Shown here piece after piece: positions 33,625-41,393 of a stretch of 64,000 bases of DNA (position 1 is its first letter; each line of letters opens with the position of its first letter). Both the position numbers and the translations under genes were made by a program. This DNA is from Paenibacillus sp. FSL R10-2734 (lineage in GTDB: Bacteria > Bacillota > Bacilli > Paenibacillales > Paenibacillaceae): positions 6,324,001 through 6,388,000 of the forward strand of contig NZ_CP150170.1 in the NCBI RefSeq assembly GCF_037963865.1, in the 5' to 3' direction. The notes under the pieces are model-generated. The model was not told where the DNA came from. It did no database searches and saw only the letters and a list, made by a program, of their open reading frames with translations.

Positions 33625-33803
33625 TTAGATTATGGGCTTTACCTCCATTTTCCATTCGATGGCATTAAGCCGACTCACATACTCATCCCTGACTTCCAAA
33701 GGAATACGTTCATCTTCAATAATCGGTTCAGAATGTCCACAGTCTCCTTAACCGGCTCCAAATTCAAGGCATTGATCGTGATTTTTCTCGGTATTGCTAC
33801 CAT
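33625..33803 (-). pseudogene. Small phage gene with an apparent 1-nt frameshift
   Basis: From the ATG at 33,803 the frame reads MVAIPRKITINALNLEPVKE then TVDILNRLL and stops early. One frame over, the same DNA continues IIEDERIPLEVRDEYVSRLN then AIEWKMEVKPII and ends at 33,625. Joined by one inserted base at about 33,720 the two parts make one 59-residue protein. So a single base seems lost in a T-rich spot, by mutation or by a sequencing error. The short product alone would have 42 residues. Confidence 0.6.
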
Positions 33804-33840
33804 TACTTTCACCCCTTCCTATTGGTATTGGTGTACAACA

Positions 33841-33870
33841 AAAAGACCATACCCGATTGAGTATGGTCAA
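33841..33870 (-). terminator. Intrinsic terminator
   Basis: On the minus strand GACCATAC pairs with GTATGGTC around an 8-nt loop, followed by TTTTTG. It ends the gene stopping at 33,876. Confidence 0.85.
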
Positions 33871-33875
33871 AGGAT

Positions 33876-34520
33876 CTATTCTAGATTTAAGACATTAAGA
33901 GGATCGTTCCATCCTGTAACGACTCCGTTGTCAAAATTAACAATAGATGAATCATAAAACCATGTGTCTCCATTATTAATTATAGAACTTGGTGTTCCCA
34001 TAGATTTTTTAACTGTTTCTTTAGTATCACCGAGTCCAAACTTTGTGATTCCAGTTGAGCTACTTAATTCTTCTTTTCTACGGGCTACGAATTCAGATGC
34101 GGATTCTGTCCCTGTATCTCTATTCCTCACTGCATCAAACACTGATGTTCCATCTTCGTATGTTGGATTTGGTTCGCTAACAGTTTCAGAAATCACCTGA
34201 TTTTTCACTTGATCTAATTCTGTCTGAACACTTTGTAAAACACTTTCTTTGATTTGTTCATTCTGTGAATTCATCGTTTCTAATATTTCATTCTTGTAGC
34301 TTTCAAATTTACTTAATTGTGCATCTATATTGCCAACAGTGGACCAATTGTCGCTATAAAGTATCTTAGTTTCCCCTGTTATTCGATTGATCATTACTGG
34401 AAATTTTTGATCGAGTTTATCATACTTATATATTCCAGGATAGATGAAAATTCCAAAGGCTATAATACATATTATTATAAATAAATATTTAATTATTTGT
34501 TGAATCTTAGGTTTCCACAT
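33876..34520 (-). CDS. Membrane-anchored protein with a BamE/SmpA-like C-terminal motif
   Basis: The protein has 214 residues from the ATG at 34,520 (GGGGAA upstream). One N-terminal span (about 11-32) is followed by a helical, Q/E-rich stalk (about 75-130) and a C-terminal domain (FGLGDTKETVKKSMGTPSSI, then GDTWFYDSSIVNFDNGVVTG) with the G-x-T-x-x-x-V-x-x-x-x-G-x-P and W-x-Y...F-x-x-G-x-V pattern seen in SmpA/BamE-like and related Gram-positive lipoproteins. Monocistronic with own terminator; a moron likely acting at the cell surface. Confidence 0.65.
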   Translation of the reverse strand: MWKPKIQQIIKYLFIIICIIAFGIFIYPGIYKYDKLDQKFPVMINRITGETKILYSDNWSTVGNIDAQLSKFESYKNEILETMNSQNEQIKESVLQSVQTELDQVKNQVISETVSEPNPTYEDGTSVFDAVRNRDTGTESASEFVARRKEELSSSTGITKFGLGDTKETVKKSMGTPSSIINNGDTWFYDSSIVNFDNGVVTGWNDPLNVLNLE

Positions 34521-34650
34521 TAATGTATTCCCCTTATATATCCACATCGGTTGCGGTATTTACTATATCATCCGGTGAATGTCGCCGGGCTATCTTTATG
34601 CACAAAGAGCTCCTTTTCAGATTTTCAGCGACTCCCTACGCACTATTCAC

Positions 34651-34860
34651 CTAAAAAAGTAATTCTGCAAGTATGACAATAAGAAGCGCTATTGCGGATC
34701 CTACCAGCAACCATTCGCCTTCGCCCACTTCTGAAAAGTCATATTTCTTATCTTCATCGACCGATATCTTGTTATGTCCATTGCTTTGTTTACTCTTTAC
34801 ATATGCATTTGCGATTTCTTTCGAAGTTTTACGCACAGCATAATTAAACGGCTTCCTCAT
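34651..34860 (-). CDS. Small C-tail-anchored membrane protein
   Basis: The protein has 69 residues. The first 45 are polar and basic; the last 20 form a membrane span (WLLVGSAIALLIVILAELLF). AGGGAG precedes the ATG. The motif at 34,878-34,890 lies 18 nt upstream of the start. Function unknown. Confidence 0.65.
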   Translation of the reverse strand: MRKPFNYAVRKTSKEIANAYVKSKQSNGHNKISVDEDKKYDFSEVGEGEWLLVGSAIALLIVILAELLF

Positions 34861-34877
34861 AGTATCAACTCCCTGAA

Positions 34878-34890
34878 ATCATATTTCGAC
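34878..34890. promoter_or_regulatory. Shared palindromic motif, copy 2
   Basis: Same 13-bp sequence as at 33,540-33,552. With its flank it gives the perfect inverted repeat GAAAT-cat-ATTTC. It lies between the small membrane gene and the terminator-like hairpins further up. Confidence 0.45.
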
Positions 34891-35031
34891 ATTAGGAAGG
34901 ATTTACCTGCTAGAAAATGAAGAACGGCATGTCGCTCTACCCACTATGGAAAGTAACGACATACCGCATGAGCAATCCATATACCGCGATAATGGGATTT
35001 GGGTCACATTAACGATACACAGTTGCTATAA

Positions 35032-35055
35032 AGGAACCACATGTAATAGGTTCCT
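35032..35055 (-). terminator. Hairpin downstream of the late regulator gene
   Basis: On the minus strand AGGAACC pairs with GGTTCCT around a 10-nt loop, followed by TTATAG. It lies just past the stop at 35,077. A second stem (CGGTATGTCG with CGACATGCCG) sits at about 34,928-34,970. Confidence 0.55.
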
Positions 35056-35076
35056 CCTATATATAGTGGGCGTTTA

Positions 35077-35604
35077 CTAGACAAAAAACAGGGAGTTCTC
35101 TACGGTATCGCTAATCTTACGCTGCGCTCGTTGAATATATTCGCTAACGCTGCCGTAGGTAATGCCCAGCATCTTGGCTATTTCAGAATGTGGAATGCAC
35201 TGACCATGTGCTAAGGTATAACATTCTCTTTCCCGTTCGCTTAATTGATTAAGTGCATACTCTAATTGGAACCGTTGTTCGTCTGAAAGGTTAGCTGGAC
35301 TTCCCGCCTTTGAATCACTGGAGAAAGCTTGCATTCGTATTGGATCAAGTAGTATTTCCCGTTCATATCCAGCTCGCCGTTCAATCCCACGCTTATTCCC
35401 TGGTCTCCGTCCTGTATTCAGCCATTCAATCACAAATTCACAATCAGACTTCATTCCGGAGATTACCTTTTTATCATCAGCGTCAGCCTTCCTATATGCT
35501 CGCTCCGCGCCTTTGAGGGAGAGTTGATAGTTTAGGGCAGTTGCTGGACCTAAGTCCGTTACCTTTACTACAGGAGCCTTGCTATTGGCGATGTTCATCC
35601 TCAT
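35077..35604 (-). CDS. Late-gene regulator, sigma-70 region 4-like (Xpf-type)
   Basis: The protein has 175 residues. The C-terminal 70 carry a sigma region 4 helix-turn-helix (DEQRFQLEYALNQLSERERE, then IPHSEIAKMLGITYGSVSEY IQRAQRKI in two parts). The N-terminal part (about 20-80) has WLNTGRRPGNKRGIERRAGY, a motif common to phage positive-control factors. PBSX Xpf lies just before the packaging genes and switches on the late operon; the position here is the same, apart from several cargo genes in between. Confidence 0.85.
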   Translation of the reverse strand: MRMNIANSKAPVVKVTDLGPATALNYQLSLKGAERAYRKADADDKKVISGMKSDCEFVIEWLNTGRRPGNKRGIERRAGYEREILLDPIRMQAFSSDSKAGSPANLSDEQRFQLEYALNQLSERERECYTLAHGQCIPHSEIAKMLGITYGSVSEYIQRAQRKISDTVENSLFFV

Positions 35605-35616
35605 TCCCCTTTGTGG

Positions 35617-35671
35617 TATAATTTGGTCGAGGATAAAAGCTGCTATTGCCCTGATGCGTCAGGGCTTTTTT
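35617..35671 (+). ncRNA. Possible short plus-strand transcript (promoter plus terminator only)
   Basis: TATAAT (35,617-35,622) is followed about 25 nt later by a stem (GCCCTGA/TCAGGGC, 35,648-35,665) and seven Ts, an ideal plus-strand terminator, with no reading frame between. A nearly identical TATAATT...GAGGATAAAA context occurs upstream of the plus-strand ferritin-like gene. The -35 match (TTCATC) is poor. It would run antisense to the end of the gene at 35,643 and into the leader of the late regulator. Confidence 0.3.
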
Positions 35672-35864
35672 CTGTATAAATACCTTTCACCATCATAGAA
35701 AACATCTTCATGTTTGTGCTGATTGGATATGTGTTATAGGCATCCTTGAATCTCACCCAGGTCGGGCCCCACGCCAGTACATCTACAGGTAAGCCCGGGC
35801 TTGCAGTAAAGATAAACTGTCTATGTCCGGATCTTAAAGCATTTTGAGTGTCCTTGTATTTCAT
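35643..35864 (-). CDS. Small phage protein
   Basis: The protein has 73 residues: MKYKDTQNALRSGHRQFIFT, PGLPVDVLAWGPTWVRFKDA. Small beta-rich protein with no known motif. It overlaps the next gene upstream by 4 nt, so it belongs to the same run of short genes. Confidence 0.65.
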   Translation of the reverse strand: MKYKDTQNALRSGHRQFIFTASPGLPVDVLAWGPTWVRFKDAYNTYPISTNMKMFSMMVKGIYTEKSPDASGQ

Positions 35865-36040
35865 TCTACTGACCCCTTTAATACAAATGGCCGCTCGGCA
35901 GCCTTACCAGTAGGTTTGGGATATTTCAGATCTAGGTTTGCTCTCTCTTCCTCCGTGAGTTGTGAGCTCTTAATCTTTCCTTGCCCACCACCTGTAGATT
36001 CAATCTCCTTGCTTTTGATTCCTGAGTACCAATCACTCAT
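35861..36040 (-). CDS. Small phage protein
   Basis: The protein has 59 residues from the ATG at 36,040, overlapping the stop of the DUF551-like gene (ATGAGTGA) with GGGAGGAAA upstream. Sequence: MSDWYSGIKSKEIESTGGGQ, polar and basic with no known motif. Confidence 0.6.
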   Translation of the reverse strand: MSDWYSGIKSKEIESTGGGQGKIKSSQLTEEERANLDLKYPKPTGKAAERPFVLKGSVE

Positions 36041-36230
36041 TGTCTGTTTCCTCCCTTGGTAGGTTGATGGTCGCAAAGTGCGTGACGGCCGGTCCATCAA
36101 CAGGGCTATTATCGTTGGGGCACCACTCATTCCAAATGAAGCATCCTTTATCTACGTTCGTGCCGTCTGAGATTAAATAGTATTTTTCAGGCTCTGGCTG
36201 GTTATCTGGGTACTTGATCCAGTTGATCAT
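36033..36230 (-). CDS. DUF551-like phage protein
   Basis: The protein has 65 residues. The opening WIKYPDNQPEPEKYYLISDG, the W in the middle and VTHFATINLPREE at the end fit DUF551, where the end usually reads (I/V)THWxPLP. Function unknown, common in phage accessory regions. Confidence 0.65.
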   Translation of the reverse strand: MINWIKYPDNQPEPEKYYLISDGTNVDKGCFIWNEWCPNDNSPVDGPAVTHFATINLPREETDNE

Positions 36231-36300
36231 AGTGTCTTGTTCCTCTCTTTATGGGGAGCCTGATTATGCAAACCTTATCCGGCCCCCGTTTCACTGGGAT

Positions 36301-36330
36301 TATTCGGTCTGACTCGATGGCCTGACGGCC
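36301..36330. repeat. Imperfect direct repeat, copy 1
   Basis: TATTCGGTC followed by TGGCCTGACGGCC; the second copy (37,411-37,439) has TATTCGGTC and TGGCCTATCGGCC. The two copies enclose the zinc-ribbon and ferritin-like genes. Confidence 0.5.
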
Positions 36331-36332
36331 GT

Positions 36333-36626
36333 TTATTTACCGTGTTCCTGCTTTTGATACAACGCGAATTTCCTTTCCCTTTCCTTGAAAGCCTCATAGT
36401 CACACCAGGTATACCCGACACCTTGCAATATGTGGTTATCACATCCGCACTCACAAATCTGATGAACAGAACCTTTTGCTGCTCGGAAATCTTTCTTGTA
36501 CAGTGGCTTCATCACCACACCACATCTGGCACACTCGAAAGACATACCTCGATTAGTGATGACAGCCTTTCTACCCTTTGCCGGAGGAGCTAAGCATTCC
36601 TCGAAAGTAATCGGTATCGCGCTCAT
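36333..36626 (-). CDS. Small protein with zinc-ribbon-like cysteines
   Basis: The protein has 97 residues. Cysteines occur as C-x-x-C (FECARCGVVM, about 31-34) and C-E-C-G-C (about 58-62), a likely zinc-binding pair. The end (WCDYEAFKERERKFALYQ) is a charged helix. Perhaps DNA- or RNA-binding; not recognised. Confidence 0.65.
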   Translation of the reverse strand: MSAIPITFEECLAPPAKGRKAVITNRGMSFECARCGVVMKPLYKKDFRAAKGSVHQICECGCDNHILQGVGYTWCDYEAFKERERKFALYQKQEHGK

Positions 36627-36862
36627 ATCCTTTTCTCCCCCTTATACCTAAATGTGGGGGGTCTCAGCCCCCTTATAAGTTCAGTACAGCCAAACTATTT
36701 CTATATCCTCCTTGTGGGAGAGGAGGGCTATTAACCCTCTCTGTCCCTGTATCTTCGTACTGCGCATCAATTCTTTCTATCATTTACTCGGCATAATCAC
36801 ATACTGGGCTTATGTGCATATAATTGAGGATAAAAATACCTACATTACCGGAGGTTACACAC

Positions 36863-37336
36863 ATGAATATGGTTTATCCGTATTGGTTCAGATCACAATT
36901 CGTTCCCATTTGGGCAACTTCGACTCAAGAGGCGCTTGAATTAATGAGGACTTCAGTCCAAGGGGAGCGAAATGATGAACTTTTTTATGACCAACTCATT
37001 CAACTTGCTCCGAATAAAGAACAAGCTGAAGTTATTACCTCTATTCGGAATGATGAACGAGGGCATAATCAAATGTTCCGACAAATGTACAGAGAATTAA
37101 CTGGACATGAAGTGACAGGAGTTAGCAACGAAGTTCCTGAACATGTTTATTCGTACATTTCCGGGTTGCAAAAAGCTTTCCAAGGTGAATTATCTGCAGT
37201 TGAAAAATATCGAAAGATCTGGTTCGGGCTTCCGTACGGTATTTACAAAGACACTTTGTATGGAATTATTCTCGATGAGCAAAAACATGCGGCTAAATAT
37301 AATAATCTGTTGCTACAAAACCTACATGCAAATTAG
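36863..37336 (+). CDS. Ferritin-like/rubrerythrin-like di-iron protein
   Basis: The protein has 157 residues from the ATG at 36,863 with CGGAGG upstream. It is all-helical, with E-R-N-D-E at about 36 (VQGERNDELFYDQLI), SIRNDERGHNQMF (about 60-72), a third helix with GELSAVEKYRKI, and ILDEQKHAAKYN. These E and E-x-x-H pairs are those of four-helix di-iron ferritin-like proteins. The promoter TATAAT lies at about 36,820. Plus strand and flanked by imperfect repeats, so probably acquired cargo; may protect against peroxide, as an inference. Confidence 0.8.
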   Translation: MNMVYPYWFRSQFVPIWATSTQEALELMRTSVQGERNDELFYDQLIQLAPNKEQAEVITSIRNDERGHNQMFRQMYRELTGHEVTGVSNEVPEHVYSYISGLQKAFQGELSAVEKYRKIWFGLPYGIYKDTLYGIILDEQKHAAKYNNLLLQNLHAN

Positions 37337-37410
37337 TAGCAATTACTTGCGGGAGAGGAGGGATACTCCTACTCCCTTAATGATCTGAATGATCTCTTAC
37401 GGCTCGCGCC

Positions 37411-37439
37411 TATTCGGTCGTTACGGTGGCCTATCGGCC
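37411..37439. repeat. Imperfect direct repeat, copy 2
   Basis: See copy 1 at 36,301-36,330. It contains the small inverted repeat TGGCC-TATC-GGCCA and lies past the DNA methyltransferase stop (37,469). Confidence 0.5.
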
Positions 37440-37468
37440 AATTAAAAGAATTCGATACATGGTGTAAT

Positions 37469-38890
37469 CTACATAGATAATTCGAGCTGTCCAACTGCTT
37501 CTGAATACTTTTCAAGAGTCAGTAAGTTCCCAGATCCGGTACACAATTCTGGTAGATTAGCCCTTACTAGAGCTTCAGCAAATTGTGGAGGCACTGAATT
37601 TCCGCATCTAGCTACCTGAGCCGTTTTAGGATAATCCTTACCATCTGCATCCACGTCAATAATGTATCCTTTAGGAAATCCTTGTCCTAAAAACAATTCA
37701 TGCGGTTGCAACATCCGGAATCCTATGTCAACAATCTGATACGGGCTTCCTTTTATGATCACCAATCCAAACCTATCTTTTGTTGGTATTGTGTGTATCG
37801 GTTCGTTTAAACTTTGACCTATTCCAGCACCGTAGTATTTGATCAATAACGCTCTCACTTCACCTAAATGCGTGCCTTGAGCTGTGATGGTAGGTATCGG
37901 TTGTGTTGTTGGTATACCAAATTCATTGCCTCTAAACTTAACTAAGTGGCTAGTAACTAATCCAAATCGATTTCCACCGGCTGTGATTGTGTGTAATGGG
38001 TCGTTTAGAGATAATCCTCGTATATCTCGCCCTGTTGTATCTCCGTAATAACTTGTCAAAAATGACGCAACCATTTCACCTCGTTCTTTCAATCCTTCTG
38101 TACAAGCTCCATCCGGCACAATGAATGGATTAGGGTTGTCTATAATGAATTTAAAAAGCCCTTTTGCAATTCGTTTTAATGTTTTTTCAACTAATGCTTT
38201 TTTGCGTGTAAAGATAGATGGGCACGGTATGGACCAGTCGATTATCTCGGCTGCTGTACGCCATGGTTTTAGCTTTCCTGCTTGCACGGCCAAGCTGCTT
38301 GGATCTCCATGTGTGGGCTTGGGCCATACGATAGGACGACCATCGCACCTTGATATCATAAACATTCGCTTACGCGTGGTCGGAGCCCCATAATCGCATG
38401 CTCTCAACTCTCTCCATTCAACCTCATAACCGATGTTCCGTAATGCATTTACAAATGAATTGAACGTGTTACCAATCTTTTTGGATACTGGTTTCCCTTG
38501 ATCATCAAGTGGTCCCCAAGTTTTGAATTCCTCAACGTTTTCAAGAAACATCACTCTCGGCTTGACGGTTGCTCCCCATCTCACTTTCACCCAGGCTAGT
38601 CCTCTAATATTTTTATCCTTTGGCTTCTCGGAAGGCCTCGCTTTCGTAAAGTGCTTGCAATCAGGACTAAACCATCCAAGGGCAACATTTCTGCCTTTTG
38701 TAACTTCTCGTGGATCTACATCCCATACCGATTCACAATAATGTACAGTTTCTGGGTGGTTTACCCTATGCATTGCGATAGCTGCTGGATCATGATTAAT
38801 TGCAATATCTACACTGTGCCCAGTTGCTAATTCAATGCCAGTGGATGCGCCGCCTCCGCCGGCGAAGTTATCGACAATGATCTCCCTCAT
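37469..38890 (-). CDS. C5-cytosine DNA methyltransferase
   Basis: The protein has 473 residues and transfers a methyl group from SAM to cytosine in DNA. Motif I: DNFAGGGGASTGIE (7-20). Motif IV is SPDCKHFTKA (Cys78) instead of the usual PPCQxFS. Motif VI: LENVEEF (116-122). Motif VIII: RELRACDYGAPTTRKRMFMI. Motifs IX/X near the end: LGQGFPKGYI and QVARCGNSVPPQFAEALV. Large insert between VIII and IX as target recognition domain. No restriction enzyme gene is adjacent, so it is an orphan, probably hiding phage DNA from host restriction. Confidence 0.93.
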   Translation of the reverse strand: MREIIVDNFAGGGGASTGIELATGHSVDIAINHDPAAIAMHRVNHPETVHYCESVWDVDPREVTKGRNVALGWFSPDCKHFTKARPSEKPKDKNIRGLAWVKVRWGATVKPRVMFLENVEEFKTWGPLDDQGKPVSKKIGNTFNSFVNALRNIGYEVEWRELRACDYGAPTTRKRMFMISRCDGRPIVWPKPTHGDPSSLAVQAGKLKPWRTAAEIIDWSIPCPSIFTRKKALVEKTLKRIAKGLFKFIIDNPNPFIVPDGACTEGLKERGEMVASFLTSYYGDTTGRDIRGLSLNDPLHTITAGGNRFGLVTSHLVKFRGNEFGIPTTQPIPTITAQGTHLGEVRALLIKYYGAGIGQSLNEPIHTIPTKDRFGLVIIKGSPYQIVDIGFRMLQPHELFLGQGFPKGYIIDVDADGKDYPKTAQVARCGNSVPPQFAEALVRANLPELCTGSGNLLTLEKYSEAVGQLELSM

Positions 38891-39197
38891 ATATCCATCT
38901 CCTCTCCCCTACCCCTGTAGCGTGATATACCGCCGTATCTTCGAACTGTTCATTATCTGCATTTGTAGTAAAGTGAAACGATAGGAATATCGTAACGTAA
39001 GCTCTAATTTCTAGTGCACAATTGTGTCACTACTCTCCAATGTGAGCTCTCTAAGCGTAGAATCCGTGCGCTCCTCATCATTCAACCATCAACCGAGCAT
39101 CAGTCCAATCAAGGGCATCCTTTATCTCTCCTAATTGCAATAATCCAAAAAATCTGTAATATAAATAATAGAAAATAAACCATTTTAAGGAGGTAAC
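38891..39197. other. Intergenic region without a clear gene
   Basis: About 307 bp between the methyltransferase start and a plus-strand small membrane gene. A TTGCAA...TATAAA pair (about 39,139-39,167) upstream of 39,198 looks like a plus-strand promoter. I see no reading frame with a ribosome binding site and no strong hairpin. Confidence 0.4.
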
Positions 39198-39458
39198 ATG
39201 AAATACTTCACTCGTATTTTGTTTTTGGTCTCCCTAGTAGTGTTTATTACCTACTTTTTTGATGCTATTGTTGAATACAATAAAGCGTTTCTTTCTATCA
39301 GCATGTTTGGATTTACTGGCTCATTTATAACAAGTTTTTTTGGGGAAAGAAGTAAAATGAACTCTTCAATAAGATGGATCTCGGCTGCTTTTGTTATTTG
39401 TTTTTTAGCTTACGTTTTTATTTTTTCTTTCCTATGGTCATCAGCAAATAGACCTTAA
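39198..39458 (+). CDS. Small membrane protein
   Basis: The protein has 86 residues with three likely spans (about 5-23, 30-47 and 60-80: ISAAFVICFLAYVFIFSFLW) and an ideal TAAGGAGG ribosome binding site. It opposes the phage early operon, so it may be expressed in the lysogen. Function unknown. Confidence 0.65.
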   Translation: MKYFTRILFLVSLVVFITYFFDAIVEYNKAFLSISMFGFTGSFITSFFGERSKMNSSIRWISAAFVICFLAYVFIFSFLWSSANRP

Positions 39459-39586
39459 CCAGCCGATACCCCTCACCGCTGAAGCTGAATATGTTTCTAC
39501 AGGTCAACGCCTTTGGATTGTAAACTAATCCTGATAGTTGCAATCTCATCTACACAACGTCGTATTAGTTACAAAGGAGTGTGATT

Positions 39587-39670
39587 ATGGGTATTCAATT
39601 TGGGATAGCAATATTTTGTTTTGTATTGGCATTACTAGGATTGTTACATAATCGTAGGCGGCGCAAATAA
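39587..39670 (+). CDS. 27-residue single-span peptide
   Basis: The reading frame encodes MGIQFGIAIFCFVLALLGLL then HNRRRRK: one membrane helix with a strongly basic end. AAAGGAGTG precedes the ATG at proper distance, and a T-run follows the stop. Small one-span peptides like this occur in toxin-antitoxin modules and phage accessory regions; function unknown. Confidence 0.55.
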   Translation: MGIQFGIAIFCFVLALLGLLHNRRRRK

Positions 39671-39718
39671 TGCGGCGTCTTTTTTTATACATTCTAGTCC
39701 TTATTACGCAGTTTGCGT

Positions 39719-40084
39719 CTACTCTTTAACACTACTAAGTGTGATATATGCCGCCTCTGCCCTCTCTCGGGGGCTGGCGGTGAGTAAAGCTTTAACTTCG
39801 TCGTAGCCCCATTTATCGCGGCATCCAGAAGGGATAACTCTAAAATCTAAATGGTGTATATAAGCTGCCGCGTTCTGATCCAGCGCCTTTGCCTCTACCT
39901 CTAGAGAGTCAGCAGCATCGTTGCAAGGGATGAAAAATTTCAATCCCTTAAATGAAGATGGGCTTTCATACCTCACTACAACTTCATATTTGACGCTAAA
40001 TTCCTCAGCGTATATTTCGTATCCGCACATTTTAGCAAGCGACACATTTAACTGCTGGTCTGTCATATCCTTTACTTGTGTCAT
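39719..40084 (-). CDS. Phage ABA-sandwich-like protein
   Basis: The protein has 121 residues: MTDQQLNVSLAKMCGYEIYA, then FFIPCNDAADSLEVEAKALD and AAAYIHHLDF, then a C-terminal PRERAEAAYITLSSVKE. This matches the Phage_ABA_S pattern (small proteins with N-D-x-x-D...). Function unknown, frequent in Firmicutes phages. Overlaps the upstream gene by 4 nt. Confidence 0.75.
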   Translation of the reverse strand: MTQVKDMTDQQLNVSLAKMCGYEIYAEEFSVKYEVVVRYESPSSFKGLKFFIPCNDAADSLEVEAKALDQNAAAYIHHLDFRVIPSGCRDKWGYDEVKALLTASPRERAEAAYITLSSVKE

Positions 40085-40695
40085 GACTGAACCTCCCTGT
40101 ACCGCTGATCTCGTTTATCTTGGCATTGCTTGCATACCCAAGTGCTACTATTTAAACCGCCACAGTCTACACAAGTGCATTCCCCGCCTTCGCTAGTGCT
40201 CTGCGGTGCCTTGTCGCTCCCTTCCTTTTTTCCTAGGGCTGCCTCTATGTTTTCTACGCCATCCGATAGGTCCGCCCACGGACATAACCGTGTGTCAAAA
40301 TCTTTGTACCGTGCCTCACCAACGGATAGAGCATCCTCCATTGTGTTTCTTGCTGATTCCAGCGCCTCCCGTTGTCGGGCTATGGTCTGCTGTGCCTCTG
40401 CTAATAATTTTCCCCGTTTTGCTGCCTCACGGAAGTTTGCAAGGCTTTCCTCATTGAGAGATTCATTCAACTTCTGTGCCTCTACTAGCTTAGTGTCGCG
40501 TTCTCTTAACTTCTCATTAGCACGTTTTTGCGTATCATCTCGGTTAAATTCAAGTGACTTAACATACAGTTCGAGTTTTCCAATACGTTGTTGTGACTCT
40601 TCTAGAGCAGCCAGCAACTCAATTGCTGCTGATGGCGGTAATGCTCCAAGTTGCCGTATCATCGTCTTGTATGCTTCTATCCGTTCTGGTGTCAT
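40081..40695 (-). CDS. Coiled-coil protein with C-terminal zinc ribbon
   Basis: The protein has 204 residues. Residues about 20-115 are a long coiled coil (QQRIGKLELYVKSLEFNRDD). The end has CTCVDCGGLNSSTWVCKQCQ, four cysteines in C-x-x-C pairs, so a zinc ribbon. Not recognised; probably phage-specific. Confidence 0.7.
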   Translation of the reverse strand: MTPERIEAYKTMIRQLGALPPSAAIELLAALEESQQRIGKLELYVKSLEFNRDDTQKRANEKLRERDTKLVEAQKLNESLNEESLANFREAAKRGKLLAEAQQTIARQREALESARNTMEDALSVGEARYKDFDTRLCPWADLSDGVENIEAALGKKEGSDKAPQSTSEGGECTCVDCGGLNSSTWVCKQCQDKRDQRYREVQS

Positions 40696-40727
40696 TCAGT
40701 TCCCTCCTTCGTTGTTATCCGAATTAA

Positions 40728-41393
40728 TTAATCTTCGAATCGGTCATTGGGACGGTAAGATCCCTGAGCAACATAGCCATTAAGAGCATCAGTAAACATT
40801 GCGGTGAAGGTTTTCAGATCCTTAGTTTCTAATGATTCCAGTAACCTAATTTCCTTTACTCGGAGATCCCTACCGGCTGCAGTTGAGATTAAATCCGCTA
40901 TAGGCTCAATCTGCTGATGTCTTTCATCTCTCGCTTTTTCTAACTCCAGCTGCTTATTTTGTTTGTGATTGTATTCGTCCCAATCCTGTTCATCAAACCA
41001 AAAGTAATCACCGTACTTATTCCAAAACACTGTAATCCAGTATTGTAAGAGCTCTTCATCAGTTTGGATGGTGTCGTGACATAATCCGCATAAGCGCAGG
41101 CCGTTTGTTTTAACTCCTCTGCCCTTGCGTCCTCGCGGCATGACATGATGTGTTGTTGTATCTGGGGCAGTTTTACAATGTGAACATTTACCGTCAGCCT
41201 CTGTGATCAATTCCTTAGTTACTGACGCTGGGAACTCACAACGTTGTCGCGAGCTCTTACCGGGTTTATGATCTGCAAATATCTTTTGCTTCAAAGGAGA
41301 TATCTGTTTCTTCTCCTTCTTACGCTGTCCTAAGCTACTCGTTTTTTTCTCTTTAGGCTTTCTCTCAGGCTTCCAAAATGTCTGATGGGCCAA
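40728..41393 (-). CDS. HNH-like protein
   Basis: The protein has 221 residues, TTG start with GAGGAGGTG upstream. The basic N-terminus (about 1-55) is followed by an HNH-like zinc motif: CSHCKTAPDTTTHHVMPRGR, then NGLRLCGLCHDTIQ (about 70-115). The second half is helical and acidic. HNH proteins of phages nick or cut DNA, often in packaging or homing. Overlaps the upstream gene by 29 nt. Confidence 0.75.
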   Translation of the reverse strand: MAHQTFWKPERKPKEKKTSSLGQRKKEKKQISPLKQKIFADHKPGKSSRQRCEFPASVTKELITEADGKCSHCKTAPDTTTHHVMPRGRKGRGVKTNGLRLCGLCHDTIQTDEELLQYWITVFWNKYGDYFWFDEQDWDEYNHKQNKQLELEKARDERHQQIEPIADLISTAAGRDLRVKEIRLLESLETKDLKTFTAMFTDALNGYVAQGSYRPNDRFED

